A model generated the notes under the pieces. That model made no database searches. It worked only from the letters and a program-made list of their open reading frames with translations, and was not told the origin of the DNA. A stretch of DNA of 64,000 nucleotides, from the NCBI GenBank assembly GCA_963169195.1, contig CAUJDN010000088.1, forward strand, positions 36,487 to 100,486, in the 5' to 3' direction. Source of the DNA: Acidobacteriota bacterium. GTDB lineage: Bacteria > Acidobacteriota > Vicinamibacteria > Vicinamibacterales > UBA2999. The position numbers and the translations under genes were made by a program. Positions 44,505-52,537 of this stretch are shown here, piece after piece (within the stretch, counting starts at the first letter, position 1; each line of letters starts with the position of its first letter).

Positions 44505-45278
44505 ATGCGCACGGCCACGTGGGCGGGAGCCGGGCTCTTCCTCGCCTCGCTCGTGTACTTCGCCTGGTTCTACCTCATGCGCCTGGGCGAGCCGGTCGCG
44601 GTTCCGACAGCCCGGGTCCCTGCCGCGCTGGCCATCAACGTGGCTCTCTTCACGGTCTTCGCGCTGCACCACTCCCTGTTCGCCCGCGCCGGTGTGAAGG
44701 CCCTGGTGAAACGCCTGCTGCCACCCGAAGCCGAGCGCGTGGCCTACGTGTGGGTGGCCAGCCTGTTCTTGATCGCCATCTGCCTGCTGTGGCAGCCGCT
44801 CCCGGGCGTCGCATGGGAGGCGACGGGCGCCCTGCGTTGGCTCCTGTACGCCCTCCAGCTCACTGGCATCGCGCTCACGCTGAAGAGCGCCGGCCGCCTC
44901 GACATCTGGGAATTCGCCGGCGTCAAGCCCGTCCAGATGGCCCAGCCGTCCCTGTCCTCAACGCCCGCCGCACGCGCCCCTGCCCCATCGGCGTCGTCTG
45001 CGCCATCTACGGCTCCAGCACCATCTGCGGCTCCATCGGCGTTGGAGGTGGGCGGCCCCTATCGGTGGCTCCGCCATCCCATCTACCTCGGGTGGGTCCT
45101 GGTTGTCTTCGGCACACCGACGATGACGAGCGGCCGCCTGCTGTTGGCCGGTATCAGCACGCTGTATCTGGTGATTGCCATTCCGCTCGAGGAACGGGGG
45201 CTGCGGGCGGAGTTCGGTCAGGCCTATGTGGACTACCAGCGGAAGGTCCGGTGGAGACTGGTACCTGGCCTGTGGTAG
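44505..45278 (+). CDS. ICMT-like methyltransferase membrane protein with a repeat-derived insert
   Basis: A 257-residue polytopic membrane protein. The C-terminal GGPYRWLRHPIYLGWVLVVFGTP and ERGLRAEFGQAYVDYQRKVRW are the signature of the phospholipid/isoprenylcysteine carboxyl methyltransferase-like (NnrU/ICMT) family, which uses SAM. About 30 Ala/Pro/Ser-rich residues near 145-180 interrupt the fold between the N-terminal helices and this signature. They are encoded by the CATCTGCGGCTCC-type repeat. The start is ATG 44505. The natural substrate is unknown. Confidence 0.78.
   Translation: MRTATWAGAGLFLASLVYFAWFYLMRLGEPVAVPTARVPAALAINVALFTVFALHHSLFARAGVKALVKRLLPPEAERVAYVWVASLFLIAICLLWQPLPGVAWEATGALRWLLYALQLTGIALTLKSAGRLDIWEFAGVKPVQMAQPSLSSTPAARAPAPSASSAPSTAPAPSAAPSALEVGGPYRWLRHPIYLGWVLVVFGTPTMTSGRLLLAGISTLYLVIAIPLEERGLRAEFGQAYVDYQRKVRWRLVPGLW
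44985..45045 (+). repeat. CATCTGCG-type word repeat inside a coding sequence
   Basis: Degenerate copies of CCATCGGCGTCG, CCATCTGCGGCT and similar words lie in frame in the ICMT-like gene and encode an Ala/Ser/Pro linker. The words match those at 31239-31285 and 54541-54560. Confidence 0.65.
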
Positions 45279-45299
45279 CGGCGAGGGTGTGTGCCGGCG

Positions 45300-45707
45300 T
45301 CAGCCCTTCCAGCCCCTGGACGGACGCGTGAAGCGGGCGGGCAGCTTCGAGCGGTCGGGAGCCTGGGCCGGCTGAGCCTCGGCGGCGGCGATTTCGGCGT
45401 CCAGGTCCTCGTCCTTCGGCAGCCCCTCCAGCTGGTCCACGAAGAGCAGCGAGTGGTGCGACGGGATCTCGAACTTCTTGCCGCACGTCTTGCACACCAC
45501 CTCGTCGTCCAGCCTCAACAGGTGGTCGCGTAGCTTGGCGAAGCGGGCTCGGTCGGCATCGCCGGCGCCGCCGGGGAGATGGGGCTTCTTGGTCCGACGG
45601 ACCCAGCGCACCTGGTAGTCGTTGGTGCGCCGGCAACGCGGGCACGTGAAGCGGCCGGGCCGCTGCTCGGGTTTCTCGGTGAAGAATGCACGTTCGTCGA
45701 GGGCCAC
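45300..45707 (-). CDS. Zinc-ribbon protein of unknown function
   Basis: A 135-residue protein with two CxxC pairs (CPRCRRTNDYQVRW near residue 22 and CKTCGKKFEIP near 72) that could hold one zinc. The C-terminal part is acidic, then basic. It converges with the ICMT-like gene, 21 bases apart. I do not recognise the family. Confidence 0.7.
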   Translation of the reverse strand: MALDERAFFTEKPEQRPGRFTCPRCRRTNDYQVRWVRRTKKPHLPGGAGDADRARFAKLRDHLLRLDDEVVCKTCGKKFEIPSHHSLLFVDQLEGLPKDEDLDAEIAAAEAQPAQAPDRSKLPARFTRPSRGWKG

Positions 45708-45872
45708 GCCTCGATGTTAGCAGGGTCCTGGGGTCGAGCGCGGCCTCGATGAGACCGTTCGCCTGTCTGGCCGGCTGGCCGGTATACGATTACGGGTGGC
45801 GGTCGGGATCGGGGGGATGACCGATTCCCGTTCCCCGAGACCGACGAGCCGTTCCCATCGACCTGCCGCTGC

Positions 45873-46976
45873 GTGACGCTGGCCTGCTACATCTCGGGAC
45901 ACGGCTTCGGCCATGCGTCGCGCTCCATCGAGTTCCTGAATGCGCTCGCCCGGCGGGCCCCGCACCTCCGCATCGTGGTGCGAACCCTGGCCGCGCCGTG
46001 GTTGTTCGCCCGCACCGCGCACCCGCGGGTCGAGCTCGTGCCGGTGGAATGTGACACCGGCGCCGTGCAGATCGACAGCCTCCGGCTCGATGAAGGAGAG
46101 ACGGTCAAACGCGCCGCACGGTTCCTGGAGGACATGCCCGCGCGCATCGCGGCCGAGGCCCGGGCGCTCCGCGCCCTCGACACGCGCATGGTCGTTGCCG
46201 ATATCCCGCCGCTCGGCATCGCTGCGGCCCGCGCGGCCGGGCTGCCCGGCGTCGCACTCGGCAACTTCACCTGGGACTGGATCTACGCCGCGTACCCGGG
46301 CGGCGAGACCCTGGCACGCCGCCTGGGTGACATCTACGCCATGGCAGACCTGGCGCTCCGCCTGCCCCTCTGGGGCGGCTTCGAGACGTTCCCGCGCATC
46401 GAGGACCTGCCCTTCATCGCGCGCCGCTCGCACCGCGGGCCGCTGGAGGTGCGCCGCGCCTTCGGGCTGCCTGCAGACGAGCGCCTGGTACTGGTCTCCT
46501 TCGGCGGCTACGGCGTCGAGGGTCTCGACATCGAGGCCCTGTCCCGGCTCGCGGGCTACCGCATCCTGATCACCGCCACCACCCCCTTCCGCGGCGCCAC
46601 GCTCGGCCAGACCGGGCCGGTGGGCAGCCTCATCCCGCTGGACGAGCCCGCGATGTTCGCCCGGGGGTACCGGTACGAGGACATCGTGCGCGCCGTCGAC
46701 GTGGTCGTGACCAAGCCTGGCTACGGCATCATCGCCGACTGCGTGGCCAACGACACGGCGCTCGTCTACACCTCGCGGGGGCACTTTGCCGAATACGACG
46801 TGCTGGTGGCCGGCATGCCGCGCTACCTGCGCGCCGCCTACATTGGCCATGCCGATGTCTTCGCGGCGAACTGGCGGCCGGGCCTCGACCGGGCGATGGC
46901 CCTGCCGCCACCTCCCGATCGCGCGCCGGTGAACGGCGCGGACGTCGCCGCCGACCGCGTCCTGAGTATGATGTAG
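45873..46976 (+). CDS. MurG-like glycosyltransferase
   Basis: A 367-residue GT-B-fold protein. The N-terminal CYISGHGFGHASRSIEFL has the Gly-rich loop of this group. The C-terminal VVTKPGYGIIADCVANDT with the following YTSRGHFAEYDVL is the nucleotide-sugar site of MurG-type transferases; related sequences occur fused to plant L-arabinokinase. No membrane segment. The start is GTG 45873. Acceptor unknown. It ends 5 bases before the M24 peptidase gene, so the two may be cotranscribed. Confidence 0.78.
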   Translation: MTLACYISGHGFGHASRSIEFLNALARRAPHLRIVVRTLAAPWLFARTAHPRVELVPVECDTGAVQIDSLRLDEGETVKRAARFLEDMPARIAAEARALRALDTRMVVADIPPLGIAAARAAGLPGVALGNFTWDWIYAAYPGGETLARRLGDIYAMADLALRLPLWGGFETFPRIEDLPFIARRSHRGPLEVRRAFGLPADERLVLVSFGGYGVEGLDIEALSRLAGYRILITATTPFRGATLGQTGPVGSLIPLDEPAMFARGYRYEDIVRAVDVVVTKPGYGIIADCVANDTALVYTSRGHFAEYDVLVAGMPRYLRAAYIGHADVFAANWRPGLDRAMALPPPPDRAPVNGADVAADRVLSMM

Positions 46977-46981
46977 GGCTC

Positions 46982-48304
46982 ATGCTGAATCGCCGATCGT
47001 TCGTGAAGATGGGCTCCCTGGCCGCCGGCGCCTCCCTGGCCTCGGCCTGCGCGCCCCCCGCTCCCGGAGCCGACGCGTCATCGAGCCCCGCAGCTCAGCC
47101 CGCCGCCTCCGCGCCACCCTCGATCGCCGCCCTCACGTCGATGCAGGGCCAGGCCATCCCCATCAGTGCAGACGAGCGGCGCGGGCGCGTCGAGAAGGCC
47201 CGGCGCCTGATGGCCGAGCACCGGGTCGATGCGCTGATGCTCACCGGAGGCACCTCGCTCGTCTACTTCAGCGGCATCCGCTGGGGGCTCAGCGAGCGGC
47301 TCTTCTCCCTCGTCATCCCGCGGGCCGGCGAGCCGTTCGTCGTCTGCCCCGCCTTCGAGGAGGACCGCGCCCGCGAGCAGTTCGCGACGAGCCCGTTCAC
47401 CGGCACGGCGGATGTCCGGACCTGGGAGGAGCACGAAAGCCCCTACGAGCGGGTCGCCCAGGGGCTCCGCGATCGCGGCATCGCCACCGGCCGTGTCGGC
47501 ATCGAGGAGACCGTGCGCCACGTCTTCGTGGACGGGCTCGCCCACGCGGCGCCCGGACTGGCGCTGGTCAGCGGCACCCCGGTCACGGCCGGCTGCCGCG
47601 TCGTCAAGGATGCGCACGAGCTCGCCCTCATGCGCATCGCGTCGGCCGTGACCCTCAAGGCCTACGAGGCCGCCTGGAAGGGGCTGAAGGAGGGCATGAC
47701 GCAGCGGGACTTCGCGGGGCTCATCTCCGCCGCGCACGACAGGCTGGGCTACGCCGGGAGCGCCAGCGTGCAGACGGCGGCGTTCTCGGCGCTGCCCCAC
47801 GGCTCGATCCAGCCGCAGGTCATCCGCGAGGGCACCATCATCCTCATCGATGGCGGCTGCAACGTCGAGGGTTACGTCTCGGACATCAGCCGCACCTTCG
47901 TGCTCGGCACACCCACCGACAGGATGCGACAGGTCTTCGACATCGAATACCGGGCCCAGACCGCGGCGCTGAAGGCCGCGCGGCCCGGCGTGCCCTGCGA
48001 GGCGGTCGACGCCGCCGCGCGGAAGGTCATCGTGGACGCCGGCTATGGACCGGACTACGAGTTCTTCACCCACCGCGTGGGACACGGCATGGGCATGGAC
48101 GGGCACGAGTGGCCGTATCTCGTGCGAGGCAACACCCTGCCTCTCGGCCCCGGCATGACCTTCAGCGACGAGCCCGGCATCTACATCCGGGGCGAGTTCG
48201 GCGTGCGCCTCGAGGACGACATGGTGATCACGGAGAACGGCGCGGAGCTGATGACGCCGCAAAGCCCCTCGCTTGACGATCCCTTCGGGCCGGCACGGAC
48301 CTGA
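46982..48304 (+). CDS. Exported M24-family Xaa-Pro-type peptidase
   Basis: A 440-residue exported metallopeptidase. The N-terminus has a twin-arginine-like motif NRRSFVKMGSL with a hydrophobic region ending in the lipobox ASAC, so it may be a Tat-exported lipoprotein. The pita-bread fold metal ligands appear in LIDGGCNVEGYVSDISRTF, HRVGHGMGMDGHE, SDEPGIYI and RLEDDMVIT. The creatinase-type N-terminal domain spans about 60-200. Proline-specific dipeptide release is the usual activity. Confidence 0.88.
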   Translation: MLNRRSFVKMGSLAAGASLASACAPPAPGADASSSPAAQPAASAPPSIAALTSMQGQAIPISADERRGRVEKARRLMAEHRVDALMLTGGTSLVYFSGIRWGLSERLFSLVIPRAGEPFVVCPAFEEDRAREQFATSPFTGTADVRTWEEHESPYERVAQGLRDRGIATGRVGIEETVRHVFVDGLAHAAPGLALVSGTPVTAGCRVVKDAHELALMRIASAVTLKAYEAAWKGLKEGMTQRDFAGLISAAHDRLGYAGSASVQTAAFSALPHGSIQPQVIREGTIILIDGGCNVEGYVSDISRTFVLGTPTDRMRQVFDIEYRAQTAALKAARPGVPCEAVDAAARKVIVDAGYGPDYEFFTHRVGHGMGMDGHEWPYLVRGNTLPLGPGMTFSDEPGIYIRGEFGVRLEDDMVITENGAELMTPQSPSLDDPFGPART

Positions 48305-48372
48305 GAAGCTGAGAACGGAGAAGCACGGGAGCGACACGCCACCGGCTTCTCCCCCGTTTCACGTGTGACGGG

Positions 48373-51300
48373 TCACTTCGCGCGGGTGAGCACCCGTCCC
48401 GGCCGCGCCCCGGTGACCTTCGGCTCGTCCCACACCAGCTCGCCGTTCACCCACACCTTCCGGATGCCCGTGGCCAGCGTGAACGGGTCGCTGAAGGTGC
48501 TGCGGTCGATCACCGTGTCAGGGTCGACGAGCACGAGATCGGCCCACGCGCCGACGCGGATGGTGCCGCGGTCGGCCAGTGACAGGCGCGCCGCAGGCAT
48601 CGCCGTCATCTTGCGGATGGCGTCCTCCAGGGACAGCCACTTCCGCTCGCGCACGAACCGCCCCAGCACGCGCGGATAGGAGCCCGCGCCGCGCGGATGG
48701 CGCACGCCGATGCCCCCATCGCTCGAGAACATGGAGTGCGGCCACCGCACGAACGCGCGGATGTCGTCGTCCACCATCGCCGTGCAGACCACCGAGGCGC
48801 CGCCGTCCTTCACGATGCGGATGAAGAGGTCCACGGGCGTGATCCCCTGGCTCTTCGCCACGTCGGCCAGCGTCCTGAACTCGTACTCGGGGTGTGCGGC
48901 GTGCCGCGTGATGAGGACGTTCCCGGCGCCGCCCACGTCGTTCAGGCCCTGCGTGATGGCCTCGGGGTCATCGTAGCGCTTGCTGGGAATGAGCACGGTA
49001 ATCGTGGACGACCAGGCCTCGTACGGGTACACGTCCGCCGTCACGTCCACGCCCCGCGCCCGCGCCTGATCGAACAGCCGGAGCGCCTCGTCGGCCTTGT
49101 GCCAGACACCAACCGTGCCCAGCTTGATATGGGTGTTCTGCACGGGCAGCTTCGCGCGCTCGCCAATGGTGATGACCTCGCGCATCGCGTCGAACGACTT
49201 GTCGGCCTCGTCGCGCGTGTGCGAGATGTAGAAGCCCCCTTCGCGGCCGGCGATGCGCGCCAGCGCGACGACCTCGTCGGTCGTCGAGTAGCTGCCCACC
49301 TCGTACTCGAGGCCGCTCGACAGCGCCACGGCGCCCTCGCGCATGCCCTGCGCCACCAGCGCTTCCATCCTTGCCACTTCGTCCGGGCGTGCCGCGCGCG
49401 TGTAGTCCTCACCCATCACGAGCTGGCGGACCGTCGCGTGGCCCACGGCGGTCAGCACGTTCACCGTCGGGGGTGACGCGCGCAGCTCGTCCAGGTAGTC
49501 CTTGATCGGCCAGGGGGAGCTGCCGTCCTGCCCCACGACCAGTGTCGTGATGCCCTGCGAGATCTGGCTCGTGGCGTCCGGCTCGGTGAGCAGGCCCTCG
49601 GTGGAGTGGTTGTGCGGATCGATGAACCCCGGCGCCAGCACCAGCCCGCCGGCATCGATGACACGCTCGCCCGCGGCCGGCTGAAGGCTCCCGATCTCCG
49701 CGATGCGCCCCCCCACCACGCGCACCGAGGCCGCGCGCGCGGGCGCGCCCGTGCCATCGATGAGCCGCGCGTTGGCGACCAGGAACGACGGGCCGGACTG
49801 CCTCCGGGCCGCAGTCGCGGCGGCTTCGGCACCCGCGGCCGCCGCCGGCGCAGGCGCGGCGCTGGGTGCCGCCTCGCGCGGCACGACCGGCAGGATCAGC
49901 CGCGACGGGTGGGCGGCGTCGTGCAGAATCGCCTGCTCCGCCTGGCGAACCCCGGCGTCCTCACCGAACACACCGCCGGTGTTGGGGTTCCGATCGAAGC
50001 GCGGGAAGTTGCTGCTCGACACTTCGAGGCGGATGCGGTGGCCGGCACGAAACAGGTTCGACGTCGCCCCGAGATCGATGCCGATTTCCGCGGGCTCGCC
50101 CGGTGTCAGCAGCGCCTGTCGCGTCGTCCCGTTCCGGTACCGCGCGCGGAGGATGCCATCGGCCAGCGCCCGCGCCGTGCCGTCGGGAAACACGTCCACG
50201 AGCTTGCCGGTGAAGTCGGTGTCGCGCGCGCTCGACGAAATCCAGAGCGTGAGCGCCAGCGGCCCGGTCACCTCGAGATCGCGATCGAGCGGCGCCGACG
50301 TGTAGACGAGCACGTCGTCTCGCTGCTCCACCGCGCGCTGATCCGCCGGCGTACGCGAGTACCCGCCGCTCGCCCCGGTCGGCACCGGGTTGGCCGGGTC
50401 GTACACGTACGTGTCCGCCGGCTCCGCGGCGCCCGGCGCCGCCAGGTCGAGCACCCCATCCCCCGCGAGCGTGTTCGCGCGTCCGCCGCTCCTGAGGTAG
50501 TAGGCGGTCTGCCGCGCCCGGGCGAGCGGCCACTCCTGCTCGTCGCGCCAGCGGTTCTCCCCCATCACGAAGATCCGCACCGGCGCGGTCTCGACCACCG
50601 ACCGGTCACCGCCCTTCAGCCAGTGGTCGAACCAGCGGACGCTCAGCTCCTCCGAATCGAAGCCGGCGGCCGGCCCGAAGTCCACCTCGCCGATCTTCGT
50701 GCTGGACGCGCTCGGGCGCGCGTGCGTCCAGGGGCCGACGATGAGCCGCTGGTAGCGGCGCGCCGTATCGGTGGCGGCATTCGCCCTGAGGCCGGTGAAG
50801 TTGGCGAGCGTGCCCGTCAGCAGCGTGTCGTACCACCCGGTCAGGTGGAAGGCGGGCGCCTGGAACCGGTGGTGCTGGGAGCGGATGTCCCCCGGCGCCC
50901 AGAACGGGCCGAAGTCCGAGTGGTCCAGCATCCGGCCATAGCCAGGCGCGAACCGGCGGATGTCGAGCTCGTTCATCGACTTCAGCGGCAGGTGCCAGTA
51001 CCACGTCGAGGCCAGCCGCTTCCGCTGCGCCTCGTCGAGGCCGATCGGGCCATCGCGATCCACATCCGGCGTCAGCACGCGCCGCCGCACATCCACCGCC
51101 TGGCCCAGATTCCACGACAGGCCGTCACTCAGGTAGAACGCCCCGCCCTGGAACACCATCTCGTGCCGGCTCGCGTAGGACGAGGCCGGGAACAGCGCCG
51201 TCAGCGCCGGGGGCTGACGCGTGGCGGCCTGCAACTGCGTCGTCGCCAGGTAGCTGCCGCCGAACATGCCGACCTGCCCGGTCGAGCCCGGCAGCGCGGC

Positions 51301-51666
51301 CGCCCACTGCACCGTGTCGAACCCATCGTCCGCCTCGTCGTGCGGGACCGCCACGCCGTCGGACGTGTAGCGCCCCCGCGTGTCCTGCACGACGACAATG
51401 AAGCCCCTGTCGGCGAGGGCGCGGAAGCGCTTCCCCGCGGTGCGGTCGTTCTTCGAATAGGGCGTGCGCTGCAGCAGCACGGGGTACAGGCCCGAGGCCG
51501 ACGGCCGATAGACGTCCGCCCGGAGAATCACACCGTCGCGCATGCGCGCCGGCACGTTCTTTTCGACCAGGGCGGCGGGCGAGGCGGCGGGGCTTCCGGC
51601 CAATGCGACGAGGACGGCCAGGTACGCAGCCAGGACCAGGATCGGGTGTCGGTTTTCGGGAGTCAC
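48373..51666 (-). CDS. CocE/NonD hydrolase fused to D-aminoacylase
   Basis: A 1097-residue secreted two-enzyme fusion. After a signal peptide (ends about residue 32), the first half is an alpha/beta hydrolase of the CocE/NonD X-Pro dipeptidyl-peptidase type (nucleophile in MFGGSYLATTQ; His near WTHARPS) with a jelly-roll C-domain. An Ala/Pro linker (about 595-620) leads to an N-acyl-D-amino-acid deacylase of the amidohydrolase superfamily, with metal ligands GFIDPHNHSTEG, HTRDEAD, NTHIK and SSDGGIGVRHPRG. The frame is continuous with no stop. The start is GTG 51666, in front of the signal peptide. Both halves look intact. Confidence 0.85.
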   Translation of the reverse strand: MTPENRHPILVLAAYLAVLVALAGSPAASPAALVEKNVPARMRDGVILRADVYRPSASGLYPVLLQRTPYSKNDRTAGKRFRALADRGFIVVVQDTRGRYTSDGVAVPHDEADDGFDTVQWAAALPGSTGQVGMFGGSYLATTQLQAATRQPPALTALFPASSYASRHEMVFQGGAFYLSDGLSWNLGQAVDVRRRVLTPDVDRDGPIGLDEAQRKRLASTWYWHLPLKSMNELDIRRFAPGYGRMLDHSDFGPFWAPGDIRSQHHRFQAPAFHLTGWYDTLLTGTLANFTGLRANAATDTARRYQRLIVGPWTHARPSASSTKIGEVDFGPAAGFDSEELSVRWFDHWLKGGDRSVVETAPVRIFVMGENRWRDEQEWPLARARQTAYYLRSGGRANTLAGDGVLDLAAPGAAEPADTYVYDPANPVPTGASGGYSRTPADQRAVEQRDDVLVYTSAPLDRDLEVTGPLALTLWISSSARDTDFTGKLVDVFPDGTARALADGILRARYRNGTTRQALLTPGEPAEIGIDLGATSNLFRAGHRIRLEVSSSNFPRFDRNPNTGGVFGEDAGVRQAEQAILHDAAHPSRLILPVVPREAAPSAAPAPAAAAGAEAAATAARRQSGPSFLVANARLIDGTGAPARAASVRVVGGRIAEIGSLQPAAGERVIDAGGLVLAPGFIDPHNHSTEGLLTEPDATSQISQGITTLVVGQDGSSPWPIKDYLDELRASPPTVNVLTAVGHATVRQLVMGEDYTRAARPDEVARMEALVAQGMREGAVALSSGLEYEVGSYSTTDEVVALARIAGREGGFYISHTRDEADKSFDAMREVITIGERAKLPVQNTHIKLGTVGVWHKADEALRLFDQARARGVDVTADVYPYEAWSSTITVLIPSKRYDDPEAITQGLNDVGGAGNVLITRHAAHPEYEFRTLADVAKSQGITPVDLFIRIVKDGGASVVCTAMVDDDIRAFVRWPHSMFSSDGGIGVRHPRGAGSYPRVLGRFVRERKWLSLEDAIRKMTAMPAARLSLADRGTIRVGAWADLVLVDPDTVIDRSTFSDPFTLATGIRKVWVNGELVWDEPKVTGARPGRVLTRAK

Positions 51667-51763
51667 GGGTCTGGCGACAATAGCCCCCCGGCCGGGACCG
51701 GTCAAGGCTTCCGGGGGACGGTGAGGAGACGCTGGAGCGGCGCGCGGCGAGCCCGGTGCCCCG

Positions 51764-52471
51764 TCAGGCGGTCTTCGCGCAGGTGACCAGCGTCCACATC
51801 TTCGGGACGTTCACCTTCTCGATGGAGATGGGCTCCAGGTTGGCCTGGGCCAGGAAGCCATCCAGATCCAGGTCGGCCTTGAAGCCGATGTGCACGGTCA
51901 TGGGCGAGATGGCCCGCTCGATCCGTGACATGACCGGGTTGGTGCTCTTGAAGTGGTTCAGGATGACCACGCGCCCGCCGGGCCGGCACACGCGGTACAT
52001 CTCGCGGGCCACCTTCACGGGGTCCGGCACCACGCTGATGACGTAAGGCGCGTAGACCACGTCGAATGCATCGTCCGGGAACGCCAGCTTCTCGGCGTTC
52101 ATCTCCATGACCTGACAGTGGGCCAGCCCCTTCAGCAGGATGCGCTTCTCGGCCTTCTCCAGCATCTTGGACGACAGATCGATGCCGGTTACCGCGCACG
52201 TGCGGGGGTAGAGCGACAGGTTGATGCCGGTGCCGACGCCTACCTCCAGGACCGAGTCGCCGGGCCGGATGCGCATCTTCTCGATGGCTTCCAGCCGGCC
52301 GGGGTGCAGGGTGGGCCCGAACGTGTAGTCGTACACTCCGGCCAGCTTCTGGTAGACGCGCTCGACGAACGCGTTCTCCACCGCAGTCACCGACAAGGCC
52401 GGTGCGCCGGCCTCGCCGGTCGGCACGAAGTCGTGGTCGGGTCCCGAGCTCTGTGGTTCGAACAAGGCCAT
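51764..52471 (-). CDS. Class I SAM methyltransferase, PmtA-like
   Basis: A 235-residue soluble methyltransferase. SAM motif I (VLEVGVGTGINLSLYP), motif II (VVYAPYVISVVPDP) and motif III (RPGGRVVILNHF) are clear. The N-terminal FVERVYQKLAGVYDYTFGPTLH and the C-terminal half resemble phosphatidylethanolamine N-methyltransferases of the Rhodobacter PmtA type. Substrate not proven. It lies 66 bases downstream of the homocysteine methyltransferase/MTHFR gene on the same strand. Confidence 0.78.
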   Translation of the reverse strand: MALFEPQSSGPDHDFVPTGEAGAPALSVTAVENAFVERVYQKLAGVYDYTFGPTLHPGRLEAIEKMRIRPGDSVLEVGVGTGINLSLYPRTCAVTGIDLSSKMLEKAEKRILLKGLAHCQVMEMNAEKLAFPDDAFDVVYAPYVISVVPDPVKVAREMYRVCRPGGRVVILNHFKSTNPVMSRIERAISPMTVHIGFKADLDLDGFLAQANLEPISIEKVNVPKMWTLVTCAKTA

Positions 52472-52537
52472 GCGCCCTCCGCGGCCGTCTGGACTATATC
52501 AGAAGTGTGTCGAGGTCCCTGCACGAAGGTTCCGGGG

